A stretch of 64,000 nucleotides of DNA from contig OY821746.1 in the NCBI GenBank assembly GCA_963682055.1, positions 20,774,481 through 20,838,480 of the forward strand. The letters run 5' to 3'. Positions 44,569-56,892 of this stretch are shown here, one piece after another. Within the stretch, counting starts at the first letter, position 1. Each line of letters opens with the position of its first letter. The position numbers and the translations under genes are program-made. The DNA is from Primula veris (taxonomy: Eukaryota > Streptophyta > Magnoliopsida > Ericales > Primulaceae). Under the pieces are notes generated by a model that was not told the DNA's origin, made no database searches, and saw only the letters and a list, made by a program, of their open reading frames with translations.

Positions 44569-45133
44569 TGATAGAACACAAAAATTAGACCCGAATATGT
44601 CTATTCGGGTATGAATCGACCCACACTTTATCCGAGGGTACCCATGCTTGAATCCGATAACCCATGGTCTAAAAGTGTTTTCCTGATAGGCCATTATCTA
44701 TAAAGGTTTTAGCCCAATTAGTAAAGATCTACATTGGAAAAGCGCATGAGGTGACGCATGAGATGGGGACATTTGTCAACATCTTATGAGTTACAATTGC
44801 CTATAAATAACCAAGTACCTTCACTAAAACAGTGATCAGAAAATCTATCTAAAAAATATAAAGAGAATGAGAGAAAAGAGAAAAATTTGTCGGACTTATC
44901 TCACTAGAAAGCAAGCCGAGCAAGACTAAAGACCGATCACCGAAGAGAAAGATAAAGATCAAGTTCAAGAGCAAATCATTAAGTCGAGTACAAGTGTAAT
45001 AAGAGATTGTAAACCGAGTAAGAATAATACCGAGTAATAAGAAAGAACAACAAAGTGTTCAACTTTTGATATTTTTTACTTAATAGTGTTGTTGAAAAGT
45101 CTAACACCACCGAACAAATTTATAACTTTATCA
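44569..45133 (+). repeat. 3' LTR
   Basis: 565 bp, same structure as the 5' LTR, with the TATAAATA box at 44802-44809 and a 5-bp length excess near 44707. A short purine-rich stretch (GAAGAAGTCTGGGAG) just upstream is a weak candidate polypurine tract. Confidence 0.93.
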
Positions 45134-45169
45134 TCTACGGTTAACGTCTGTACCAAATTTCAATGGTGG

Positions 45170-46540
45170 GCATACAGCCGACACCCTTTTTTTATTATTA
45201 GGTATCGGTGTCCCGATGACTCACCTTCACCATTAAATCTTCCATTGACTGTTTTACGTTAACAACAAAATATCAATTAGTTCTACAATATAATAATAAA
45301 TGACTGTAATCTCATTAATTATTCAACAGTACTCTCTTGTCACCATCAACTAAAAATTAATAATATTTTTAAAAATATTTCATTAATTATTGAAAATAAC
45401 ACGATAAATTCAAATAAAAATATAGAAATTTAGTTAGACTAACCTAAATTTAAATATTAATAAAAATAAAAATGATGATTCACAATAAAAACGTAAATTA
45501 AAATATAAAATCCTAGTTGATAATAGTATAAACTTAATAAATTATTGCATCTAATATTACTAATTATATATATATATACATGTGTGTGTGTATATATATA
45601 CCCAAATAAAAAATATAACCCTTGTTAGGACAACACTAAACTTAATTATTAATTAATATAAAAAATATACATATAGTATTCCTTATATATATATACATGA
45701 AAAATATCATTTAATTATTGTTTTCAAAGCATTGTGTTTTTCATGAAAACTAAGTATTAATAATTTATATTCTCAAAAATTAAAGTAGCAATGTGTAACA
45801 TTAATTAATTTAGTTTACAAATAAATGCTATATCTAGTGCCCCTGACACCCATTATCCTTATTTTTTTATATTTTTTTTTTTGTAATCCATTATTCTTTT
45901 GGGTTTTTCTAGAGCTAAATTTTTAGAAAGATTCCCCATTAATAATAATAAACGATAAAAAAAAACATCAAAAATAAAGCTTATAGCTGAGTGTGTTGTG
46001 AACGAATCATTATCTTAAAAATCGTGCTATATTGCACTATAGTTCGCGAAATAACGTTTTTCGGTCGAAAAACACTATGATAAATCGCTATTTGGATGTA
46101 AAAACGCTAAATTCATGTTATAGGAACGTTATTTACGTTATAGCGGGTGCAGCCCAAATTTTATTTTTTATTTTTATTTTTATTTTTGGTTAAAATTTTA
46201 ATAAAATTATTGGAGGCTAAAGATAATCAAAATCCAAAATCTTACAAACAAAGTAGATGTTCTGATATCTCAACTACAATCATTTTGTGATTATTAGTTA
46301 TAATTTTTTATATATATTTAGTTAATTTTTATTAGATATTATGAATTTAATGCTATATTTATATGGATTTAGGAAAAAAAAATACACCGCAAAGCGTTAT
46401 ATAATAACGCTATGTATGCCTTTAGCGTTTCTTTAAAAAAAATACTACGATAACGATAAAACTATTTAAAATACAGGAACAAATGAAGTGAAGCCTGATT
46501 AAATTGGTGAGAATTAAAGTAGAGAGAGATTTATAATTAA
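45170..46540. other. AT-rich intergenic region upstream of the phytoene-synthase-like gene
   Basis: Contains dispersed-repeat copies with AACCCTAGTT-like motifs (45420-45650), a TA/TG run near 45575-45600, and an imperfect inverted-repeat block with AACGTT/GCGTTATA motifs (about 45985-46460). No gene seen before the ATG at 46543. Confidence 0.5.
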
Positions 46541-46542
46541 AG

Positions 46543-49500
46543 ATGGCTTGTTTCTTTTCCACATCCCTACCAATGCAACTTAACGGGATCAAAAGAAGTT
46601 CCCATATTAGTTGCATACAGAAAGAACGGGTTATACCCGGATTTGATAACCCACGGGTGTTCTTGAGAGAGAAGATAAAGGAACTTGCATTAAGAAAAAA
46701 AAGTGTATTGGAAGAGCGTAAGCTGAAAGATAAAGTAAAAAATAATAAAGACGGTGATGGTATTCGTCATCTGGACTTGACAAATACTCAGTTCGGGAGC
46801 AGTTTTCTTGGACGAGACGTGTTGACCACTGCATATAATCAATGCAGCGAGTTATTCGTCAAGGAGAATGATCATTTTAACTTTGGTAAGGAACATATTA
46901 TAGCATCACCTTACAGTGCCGACTCCAGAGGGAGCTAGGACTGCATTATGCAAGGCCTACTCAAATACTAATAACCTCAAATTTTACCATAGTTTACTCT
47001 TGTTTATTTATAAATACTAAGGGAAAAAAACTCATGTAAACTAAGTATTACTGTAATACTCACTTATTACTTAGTGCATCTATAAAGACTTATTACAATT
47101 TTTACTATAGTACCCTTACATACATTCGTAGCTTCCTTTGATAAATCAAGTTCTATTTTTAATTATTCTTTTACTTACATGAGTGGTTTCTTGTTCTATA
47201 TAACTTATATCTTTATGCTAATTCTTATCTTAAATATTTGATATTTACTTTTTTTGTTTTGTTTCTGATCAAGAGAACAGGAATTAGGAACTCCATATTT
47301 TTTATTGAAAACATATATTAAATGGGAATTTTCTTGACAAATGTTCAAGTTGCTATAACAACCAATGTTAAAGTTTTAAATCCGGTTTGGGATAATTTTG
47401 TTGTTTCAAGAATTTATCATAATTTTTTTTTGGGCTTTTTTTTTTGCCTCTAAAAATCTGCTACGACCTCTAAATTGCTGAAGATGGCTCTTTCACCTTA
47501 TCTACATGTCTCACAAATATTAGTACTTCATAAGAATACTCTATAGAATAAACTCTATATAAGAATTAAAATTATCAGTCCCAACTCGGGACCGGTTATA
47601 AATAGGAATTACCTCAAAATTGTGACATTTCTTCAAATTTTAAGGTCTCGCATTACGAAAATATACATCTATATAATGATAAATAACATAAATTTGTAAA
47701 ATTATATATATGTAATTTTTAAAACAGTTTTCTATACTAAATTATACTAGTATATATACATGTAAATAAAATATTATATAAAATTTAGATGAATTTCTAT
47801 CTTTCTAAATACATGTACTCGATTTTCTAAATAAATTATATGCTTAATTAAATTTTCTTATATATTTGTGAATTTTCATCTCTCTTAGATTTATGTGTTT
47901 AACTAGTTAAAGTAAAAATATTTTCTTGTCTCCTAAATATTTGTGCTACTTAGTTAAACAATGTATACATGTATATTGTATTATGCAAAATATGTATTTA
48001 AAAAGATTTATATTTTTATATATATATGAACCTCCACTTAGTAATAATCTCTTTATAATAATATTTTTATCAGATACTGAGTGTAAGTATAGAGGTTTAG
48101 TTTTTGCAATGAAGAGGTCATGTCTCTGTAAACGTAAGTCGCTCATTTCTGACGTGTGTATCAAAAAAAACCGAGATAGCTATATCATTATATCATATCG
48201 TGTATGGTAACAAAAAATATCACTATTCTTGTAGCGATCATCAAATATCTGTGCGTTTGTAAAATAATAAAAAACATTTAGCCTTTAGGACAATCTACTT
48301 ATAAAATAGAAGTTAAAGTGGTTTGGTCATTGGATACAACGTGAGTTTTAAAACTATTGTTAATGTCTGCTCTTAGTTGTGGTAGCTGTACGTTTGTTTT
48401 ATCGTCGTCTTGTTTCGAGAATTTCATGTCCCCGACGGCTTATAGGCATGCGCTCAGATATCGCACTGAATACTCCGTTTTCTCGATCTTCACTGTTTGC
48501 CTTGCTTATAAGCAGCGTGTTTCAGATGCTGCTGGTGATCATGACTCCTTCTGCCGAGGAGGAGAACGCCTTATTCGAATGCATAATGTTGTCTGGGATA
48601 AACTTTTCGCATTGACTCGAGAGGTGCGATTGATCTCTCGCTTAGAGGAGAGTCATCTTTTAGGTGATGGTGATTTGAACGTAGCTGATATTCTTTTACT
48701 ATATTGGGATCGAGGTCGTGATCTATTCTTAGGCGTGTCTATTGTCTATTGCCTTATTGGCGATGCAGCCCGTAAAGCTGAGTATCGGAAGGTGGCTAAA
48801 TACGAAAGGCATTGCGTATCAAACGGGCTCATTTTTTGCCCGTTTATCCTGGAGTCGACGAGAGGTTTTGGTGCGCGTAATACGGAGATTTTGGAAATAC
48901 TGTCAGTCGAGTTGGTGTCGGTTAAGAGAGTGTCACCAGTTTAGTCTCTAGCCTCTATTAGAAAATAACTCTTTTTCACTATCCAAAAGACCATGACTTA
49001 CGTTTTCTAAGACGTTCTAATGGATGATTTAGAAATTATATGAATTTATTCATGTATAACTCGTTTTAACGTATATTTTGTTGGTTTTCTGAAACATTAT
49101 GTTTATCGATTATAATGAAAAATCTAATTAGTTATGGATGTGGTGAGCTAATATTATTCTTGCTTTTTTCTTAAACAATGGGAGGCTAAGCATGAACCGT
49201 TTATTAAAGTTTAAACCGTCTAAACAGATCTTTTAATATTGGACAAAACCATTCTGTTAAGAACAAAATTCCAACTTATATGTACTTCTGTTGTATGATT
49301 TAGTCTTTTCCCACTCAAGTATTTTATCCCATTTATTGGTTACATTAATCACAAAAGTACACATTCGTTTCAGGAACATTTCTGTTGAACCCGGAGAAGC
49401 GAAAAGCTATTTTGGCAATATGGGGTATGTTATAAATTTTGAAATTACAAGACCAGTATTTCACTTTTTATCATTTATCATTTCGATTATAAGTTTATAA

Positions 49501-52500
49501 CTAGTATTTTGTTGTATGTATATATATGCTAGCATGGGGTAGAAGAATAGATGAACTAGTAGATAGAGTGAATGGCTCTTTTGCCACTCATGAGTTGTTT
49601 GATAAAATGGAGGAAAGAATGAAGGATATCTACAAAGGCTGCCCATTTGACATCTACGATGTTGCCCTAGCTGACACGCTCACAAGATACCCGATTGATT
49701 TCCAGGTACCAACAAGCGTATCCGATAGATTATAGAGCAATTAAAGAGGGACGGTCTAGAACACATTTAACAAAATCCTGTAATATATGCTATGCAACTA
49801 CGTCGATTATGAAACTACTAAGAAAAAAGGTTAATCAGAGAAGATCTGTGTGACTGATATCAAAAGAAGTAATACAATACATGAATTAACTTTTAAAATT
49901 TATCCCTTGTGAGTTCCGTGATGGACTTATAAATTTGAACGGATGAAATACTGTTTTGAGTGATATTGTATTCAATAAGTTGTCTTAATACCTAATACGG
50001 AGTAGTATATCTTGTAATTCAGTGGTCGTGCTACTAGAAAAATGAGCAACAAAGTATAGAGACTACCTATGTAACTTGTGTGAGTATTGTATATTAATAT
50101 ATCGGTACTATTAGAGGTGCATAAAGGCAATGACCAAAAGGTGCCATGTTTTGGTTCCATTTCTCGATAGGTTAATACTGCAATCACTACAAACAAAAAA
50201 CAGGATATAATAGGCACGCATGGTTACTAATCTGATGGTAAACTATGTGTCATGAAATTTAGAATTAATTTAGCAATAATTTTTATTGTTAAATTGTTGC
50301 TAAATTTAGCGACATTCAGTTTAACAAAAAAGTGCATGATAGTATCCTAACATATATATTTTTTTGTGAATATCTTGTTTGCCAATAGATCGCATAGGTT
50401 TTTAACAATAATGGTCCTAATAAAAACAAGTTTCCACCAAAAAAATTCAGCTTTTCATCAAAAAAACGTTTTCTCACCAAAAAGCAGGCTTTTCACAAAA
50501 AGTCGGGTTTTCACACCAAAAAACAGAGTTTTCAATGTAACATTTTTTTACCCATAAAGTAGGGTTTTCACATAAAAAGGCCTTTCCAATAACAATCAAT
50601 TTTTGCACTGAAAAGCGGTTTTTTCAAAAAAAAAAAAAAAGTACATTTTCACACAAAATTACCCATTTCATAAATAACCCCTTTTCACCATAAAACCGGC
50701 CTCTTTTTTTCTCTGTTACCACAAAAGAGTGTTTTTTAACAAAAGACAAGATTTTTTTACCAAAACAGAGTTTTTTCACTAAAAGCAGCATTTTCTAACA
50801 AAAATCCGCCCTCTATAATCATAAAATGGATTATTCACCAAAAGAGAAAACGATTATTTTCTACCAAAGACAGGAATTTCCTTATTAAAATGACTTTTTC
50901 CCTACAAATCCATTTTCCAACAAAAGCACCTTTTCCGAACAAAATATAAATGGCATTTACACCCTAAAAGTGTGTTTTTCATTGTAAAGCGAAAAAAGTA
51001 TATGTGGTTTAGCCAGAAATGTACATGGTCTAATTTAAACTTGATAGGGTTTTCTTAAAACTGCGTATGGTTCAAGTAAAAAGGTTTAGGGGAAAGTTCA
51101 TATGATTTGAGTAAAAATACATGTTAGCTGAAAGTGCATAAGGTTCATGTAAAAATACTTAGAATCCACGTAAAAATGAATAGAGTTCACCTCAAACTGC
51201 ATATGGTTTATGGAAAGTCTATATGAACTAGTTTAAAGTTTGTAAGGTTTCGTTTAAAGTGCATCATCTTGAGTTCAAAGCGCATGGTTTAATACTAAGT
51301 ACATATGTATAGTTGATAGTAAAAATGGTTCCTTGAAAGTACATTGGATTCAGCTGGAAATGTACGAGTTTAAGGTAAAATACTCAAGTTTCAGCTAAAA
51401 GCAAATAATGTTCATTTAAAACTGCATATGGTTCAGATGAAAGGTGCATAGAACTTGAAAGCTCTTTTAACCCTAATTAAAATATATATTAATACAAATT
51501 AGTGTGAAACATTCTCGAGATCCGGATGGATTGTAACCACCAATTTCTTAACCCTAAATTTTGTGTGCAAGCACTTTTACAGTTTTGAGCTTGCATATCT
51601 ATTTAACTAGAAGCAAACAACAAAATAAATTTACTAAGAAGCAAAAAGTGCATATTGTTCCGGTAAATATACATATGGTTTGGTTAAAAGTATAATAGTT
51701 TTACTAAAATTACAAACGATTAAGTTGTAAGTGTATATCATTCAAAGTGAAATTTGTATATTTAGTTGAAATCAAATACAGTTCAAGTCATTGAGTAGTT
51801 TTCCTGAAACGAAGTCTATATAACTCTATAACAAAACAAGGCCTCAATTTTGAAAAATCCAATTTATATGTTTTTTTCCTAAATTTATAAGGATTCAAAG
51901 CCAAAGTAAAGCCTAAATTCATAACAACATTGGACTCCATCTCCTATAACTATTAACATTTGATTACAGAATAATCGATATAACAAGAAAAATAATTTGA
52001 CATTATCAATAACTAATCTAGCACTACCGACTAAAATAAAATAAAGATTATGTTTTTTTGTTGTTGTTGCTAAATTAGTTGACCACTTTGTATCTAATTG
52101 CAATTGCTCCCTTTATTGTTTATTTATTTTTCTAACTAATTTCTGTTATTTACTTCCCTTGTCACCTTGGTTTTGCGCTTTACCGTTTTCAAATGACAAA
52201 CACATTGGACTCAATTTTTATTTTTGATACTTTTAACTTTCTCTGTCGCAATGACTATCATGTTATCAACAAAGAGATACCTATTTCGCAGCTTTTCAAA
52301 GATTTGATCGATGGGACCAGGTTAGACTTGACAAATAGAAGATTCAAGAACTTCGATGACCATTATCTCTATAGGTATTACTGTTCGGGTTCTTTTTTCC
52401 TTATGTTGATCGATGTGATGGGGATCGCACCACAATCTAAAGCAACTTTAGAGACTATATATGATGGGTTGGTGACTTTAGGAAATTCTCTCACGCTCAT

Positions 52501-53170
52501 TGACAGCCTCAGAGACGTCAGGGAAGAGTAAGATACTACTGTTTTCTCATTCTTTTTTGCTTATTCATTTTGATGACAAATTTTTTAGGAATCCACTTGT
52601 AGCAGGAAAAAAACCTACGCCATTGTTTGAACGCATAAACCACTAATTAAAGAATAATACAAGATCATACCCTATTGTAAAAGTGGGAGCACTATACCCA
52701 TGCCATTATAATATCCGACTAAATCAGTCCATTAATTTGGTTGCCTTTTAATTTCAAGTGGAAGAGTCGATCGTATTTTATACTGGTCTTAACCTGCGGA
52801 TTTTTGTGACAGTGCAATACTAGGAAGGGTTTATATTCCGCTGGATGAGCTCAAACTTGCCGGCGTATCGGAGGAGGATATATTTAGCGGAATAGTAACT
52901 GATAAATGGAGAAATTTGATGAAAAGCCAAGTCGGTCGAGCAAGGATGTTGCTTGATAAAGGTGCTGAAATAATCAACGAATTGAACACTGATGTTAGAT
53001 TAGGGTTGTGGGCGACTGCACTAGCTTATAGGCAAGACTTAGAAGTTATAGAGGCCAGGGATTATGATGTTTTCACAAAGAAAGCTAATTCAGGCAAAGC
53101 AAGAAGACTAGCAATTCTACCTTTGGCGTATGCGAAGTCGCTGGGATTTAAGCCTTTTTCTAATGCTTAA
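46543..53170 (+). CDS. PSY: Divergent phytoene-synthase-like protein, five exons, intact frame
   Basis: Exons 46543-46885, 49374-49424, 49533-49705, 52292-52527 and 52813-53170 join in phase with GT-AG introns into 386 residues. Phytoene synthases condense two geranylgeranyl diphosphates in plastids, the first committed carotenoid step. Family matches: GTFLLNPEKRKAILAIW, WGRRIDELVD (first DxxxD), DLTNRRFKNFDDHYLYRYY, VMGIAPQSKAT, LRDVRED (second DxxxD), GRVYIPLDEL, ILPLAYAKSL. The N-terminus is Ser-rich and could be a transit peptide. Oddities: the usual YAKTFYLGT is ENDHFNFGT, and the usual NQLTNILRD is LTLIDSLRD, so conserved active-site residues are gone. It may be a PSY3-like or neofunctionalised paralogue, or a recently dying gene. 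The fold is secure; the activity is uncertain. Confidence 0.82.
47535..48075. repeat. Dispersed repeat copy in PSY-like intron 1
   Basis: Shares extended similarity with 54722-55245: CTCTATA..AATAAACTCTATA, CCCAACTCG, CTTTCTAAATA.ATGTACTCG, CAATGTATACATGTATATTG. The opening resembles the widespread plant repeat with TCTATAAATTAATA ends. Non-coding. Confidence 0.55.
48357..48944 (+). mobile_element. Fragment of a non-LTR (LINE-type) ORF tail in PSY-like intron 1
   Basis: A 195-codon frame ends with segments typical of the C-terminal region behind LINE-type reverse transcriptases: a Cys/His knuckle remnant around AAGDHDSFCRGGERLIRMHN, then NVADILLLYWDRGRDLFLGV and GLIFCPFILESTRGFG. The composition is more GC-rich than the flanking intron. 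No reverse-transcriptase core is present, so it is a truncated insertion. The frame is open up to its own TAG, but it is not spliced into the host gene by any obvious site. Confidence 0.5.
50425..51445. repeat. Two degenerate minisatellites in PSY-like intron 3
   Basis: 50425-50985 is built of TTTTCACCAAAAA-type units with small G/C cores. 51000-51445 is built of AAGTGCATATGGTTCA-type units. Both are highly diverged and non-coding. Confidence 0.6.
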
Positions 53171-54720
53171 CATTTGGTTTAAAATTTAGTCCCATGCGTT
53201 TCTCCTAGTGATGGAGTTCCGGTGACCCAAGCCACATCATGATTCGTCTGCCCGGCTTGGGCAGTTTCTTTTTATGCGTTAAAATATTACGTACGTTTTT
53301 TTTCCCGTTGGGCATGAGACCTAAGTGAGTTGTTTTATTAATTGCTAGACTTGTTGATAATAGCGAATAGGCCGTGTTTCCTATTCGCAAAGTGGTCATG
53401 GTTGCCTCCTTTATTCATTAATAATAAACATAGCTTTTGGCTTAATTATTTCTCTAAACTTGGGAGATTTTGACTTGATAACGAGTGCTGGAGTTATGGT
53501 GGGTTAATAAGAACCGTGATTAAGTTAGTCTAACTGGTTTGATCAATCAACAAATCGTACCATTTATTTGGACATGGAATTGTTCAAGGCAAATAAGATT
53601 GTAATGCGACACCTGACATCACATAATTAGTACATTAACTATATTTTTTTCAATATATGTAATTGTTTAGGTTTAGATGCATACTGTTTCATTTTCATAT
53701 TTTGCTTCACATCATTTAAAAAATCTCCAAATTATTTGTTTGAAAGATTTAAATAGAAGTCAAATATGAGTCCGAGCGAACAAGTTATGGGCATTTCAGA
53801 AATTAGAATGGAGAACACTTAACTAATCGCCGTGACCAACAAGTTGGTAAAGGTAGGTTGGTCATGACTTCAAAATGAAGATTGGAGAGCAACTAAGCAA
53901 CCGATTGTTCTAAGTGAGGCAGTAACCGGTTGATCAGCTGCAAAGTTCAAAAAAACTGCTTAACCCAATTTGTGGATCCATGATTTAAACCCATGGAATT
54001 GACCCTAAACAATTATAAAGTCTCTTGGGACATAAATACATCTTATCCTCGACCAATTGACAATTAATAAGAGAATATATCAAAGTCAAAGCCAAACATT
54101 ATTACACTACACATATATTTGTACTAAATTATATTTGAGTGACTCTAATCATTGTGTCCATATATACCTCCGGTTGAAGTAATTGTAGTGAGCGATTTCA
54201 ATTCATACAATTTGTTTTAAAGAGCAAATGATCAGTTCTTTCAAGTGAGTGTTGGTTAGAGTAAAGGCATTTGACCAAAGTGTTAGCTTAAAAGTTATAG
54301 ATCGATTCACTTGGGATACTCATAGAATAAGATGGAGCAAATTCGATTAATCAAGCTCCGTTAGATTCGTAATATTGCCAGAGTAGAGTTATCATGATAA
54401 TTCTTAGTAAATTATTTCAGAATAGAGTAACCAGATTACCGAAACTCTATATATCGTAGTGTCAATGTCTATTCCTCCTCCTTTGTTTACGCATTTATTT
54501 AATTTAATGGATCGTGTGTGTAATATAATTAATCTATTTGGATTGCATATTTACTTAGTTGTTACTATTCGGAAAATTGTTCACAAACATCATTCACACC
54601 CATCTGGTTGATAACATGTAATATTGACACGAGGGATACAAACTTTGATAGTAACTTTGTATTATTTTTTTGAAAAATGCTTATGAACTTTTGACCATTT
54701 TTTTAATGTTTTAATAAGGT
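53171..54720. other. Intergenic between PSY-like gene and CIPK24, left part
   Basis: The first few hundred bases are probably the PSY-like 3' region. No gene or clear transposon boundary was seen. Confidence 0.45.
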
Positions 54721-54721
54721 T

Positions 54722-55245
54722 ATACAGTAGAAACTCTATATAATAATACTCTGTATCGAAATAAACTCTATATAAAAATAAAAATTTCTAGCCCAACTCG
54801 AGTCAGTTATTGATAAGAATAACCTCCAAATTATCATATTTAATCAATTTTAATGGTCTCGTTTTAAGAAAATTGACCCCTAAATAGTAATAAATAACAA
54901 AAATTTAGAAAATTATAGATAAGATGGTTTTCGATAGTACGTTATACTTTATCATATTTATACATGTAAAGAAATCATTAGATAACATTTAGACGACTTT
55001 TCACTTTTCTAAATATGTATGTACTCGTTTTCTAAATATGTATGGACTCAATTAAACTTTCTAACATACATGAATTTATTAGATTCATATTTTTCAGCTC
55101 TCTTCGATTCGTGTGTTTGCTTTAGTTAAAGTAAATACAAATACTTGTTTATATATATATATATATATATATATGTAATAGTTAGTTAATCAATGTATAC
55201 ATGTATATTGTATTAATTAAAATATATATTTCAATTATTTTTATA
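54722..55245. repeat. Second copy of the dispersed repeat
   Basis: Begins ACAGTAGAAACTCTATATAA and parallels 47535-48075 block by block, including CAATGTATACATGTATATTG. A TA run is present at 55150-55175. Confidence 0.55.
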
Positions 55246-55487
55246 TCATACTTACTATTATAATAAGCAATGAGTCTGTCAAATTTTGTCATTTTTTTTT
55301 CAAAATTACAAATACATTTTTTTTTATTAATTACCATATTGTCATACTCTAAAAAATAATAGAAAAATAAAAAACTAATTAACACTTTTTATCCATCTTT
55401 TAACAACTCAAAATTCTTTTTAACCCTTCTCATTTTATATTTTTTTTATTCTCCACATGTTTGTATCATTATTATTTTTATTTTCTA

Positions 55488-55716
55488 CTCAATCTGTTCC
55501 CATTTAATTATCCACTACGAAATTAAGTGTAATTTCGACCGATTTATAACTTTTATCAAAATTATCGAAATGATTTTATTTAAATATAATCATAAAATTT
55601 AACATTTGAACTATATGATCAACTTTTAAAAAATTTCATTCCGACAATTTTGATAAAAGTTCTTGGCCGGTCAAAATTGCACGTAGTTTTGTAGTAAACA
55701 GTTAAATAAGAACACA
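55488..55716. mobile_element. Stowaway-type MITE 3 (eroded ends)
   Basis: Starts CTCAATCTGTTCCCATTTAA after TA. The interior GGCCGGTCAAAATTGCACGT and its inverted counterpart match MITE 2. The right end has decayed. Confidence 0.75.
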
Positions 55717-55806
55717 TAAAATATATTTTAATCGTATTACGCGTCGCACACGTAACGTGCGAACATGATTACTGATTTTTTATACAGGGACCTCCATTTC
55801 ATAGTA

Positions 55807-56041
55807 CTCCCTCCATCTCAAAATGTTGGGACATTATGTATCTACGTACAACTTTGATCGATAAATATTTCGTGCTTAAATTGTTGAAATATGAATTTTT
55901 AAAATTTGTTCATATAGTTTAACATTTGAACTATGTGATTAACTTTTAAAAAATTCGATTTCGACAAATTATATATTAATTATTTATCGGTCAAAATTAC
56001 ATGTAATTTCGTATAGTCGTAACAATTTGGTACGGAGGGAG
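55807..56041. mobile_element. Stowaway-type MITE 4
   Basis: Ends CTCCCTCCATCTCAAAATG and the inverted TTTGGTACGGAGGGAG, flanked by TA. Same subgroup as MITE 1. Confidence 0.88.
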
Positions 56042-56047
56042 TAAATA

Positions 56048-56260
56048 GTCCATTGGTTCCCAATTAATTATACTATATGAAATTACGTACAATTTTGACC
56101 GACTTATAACATGTATCAAAATTGTCGAAATGAAAATTTTCAAAACTAAATCATATAATTTAATGTTTGAACTATATGATTAATTTTTAAAAAATTTCGT
56201 TCCGATAATTTTGATACAAGTTATTAATCGATCAAAATTACACGTAATTTCATAATATTT
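56048..56260. mobile_element. Stowaway-type MITE 5 (eroded right end)
   Basis: Starts within 10 bp of MITE 4 with GTCCATTGGTTCCCAATTAA. The interior has TTTTGACCGACTTATAAC and the inverted TTGATACAAGTTATTAATCG. The right end is degraded. Confidence 0.7.
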
Positions 56261-56751
56261 TTAAAGTCACATGGTCTAATATTGTATTTGGTTGTGAGAA
56301 TGGTATACACAATAAATAAATAATAATATAAGTGCAGTTACAATGATTAAAAGTAATGGTATTAATAGTAATGGAGTATATTAATATGAATAGCATCTTC
56401 TTCTATAATTGCCATTATACAATTCACCTGAGAAAAGGATAACAGATCGAAATCAATTGTACATGAGATATAAAGTCTTCAATGTGAAAAAGGGTCAAGC
56501 TTTGTTAATGATAGTCGAACCTTGTATACACATGAGTGGTCATTTGAATACGCAGGCTATTTATGTTCGATTTCATCTACTTTTCTTTAAAATAAAGTAA
56601 TTTTGCTAAGTGGAAATCAGCCTTTTTTTTCTCTCTGGTTTTTCTTTTGGAATCTTGTTTTAGATCGTAATATAAAGTTGACCCGAAAAGGATAGTGGAC
56701 TTCGATTTGTAAGAATAACATATACTGATTTTCTGTAGGGATCAAATTTAT

Positions 56752-56752
<1 letters not shown>

Positions 56753-56783
<31 letters not shown>
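56753..56783. repeat. TA microsatellite just upstream of CIPK24
   Basis: About 15 TA units ending roughly 110 bp before the CIPK24 start codon, in the presumed leader or core promoter. Confidence 0.9.
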
Positions 56784-56790
<7 letters not shown>

Positions 56791-56892
56791 CTCATTTTTA
56801 GTTTGTTTTTGCACTGTTTCACCTGATCGTTGGATAAATTGGAGTGAAAGTGCAGCGTCTGATTGGGATATGAGCTTATCTAGAGTTTGAAA

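Larger units (their letters stand above)
28566..45133 (+). mobile_element. Ty3/gypsy LTR retrotransposon, Tat lineage, 16.6 kb
   Basis: The two LTRs (28566-29125 and 44569-45133) begin TGATAGAACACAAAAATTAG and end TTATCA. The flanks are CCTAC on the left and TCTAC on the right, a 5-bp target duplication with one mismatch. The order is LTR, primer-binding site, gag, protease, RT, RNase H, second (archaeal-type) RNase H, integrase, a tandem-repeat zone, a long antisense-gene zone, LTR. The second RNase H and the unusually long 3' region place it in the Tat lineage. By eye the LTRs differ at roughly 30 positions over about 560 bp, so the insertion is not recent. gag-pol is interrupted, so the copy is non-autonomous now. 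Confidence 0.93.

Noticed and set aside
48379..48615. Second frame over the LINE-type fragment
   Set aside because: The longer frame at 48357-48944 carries the recognisable motifs; this one has none.
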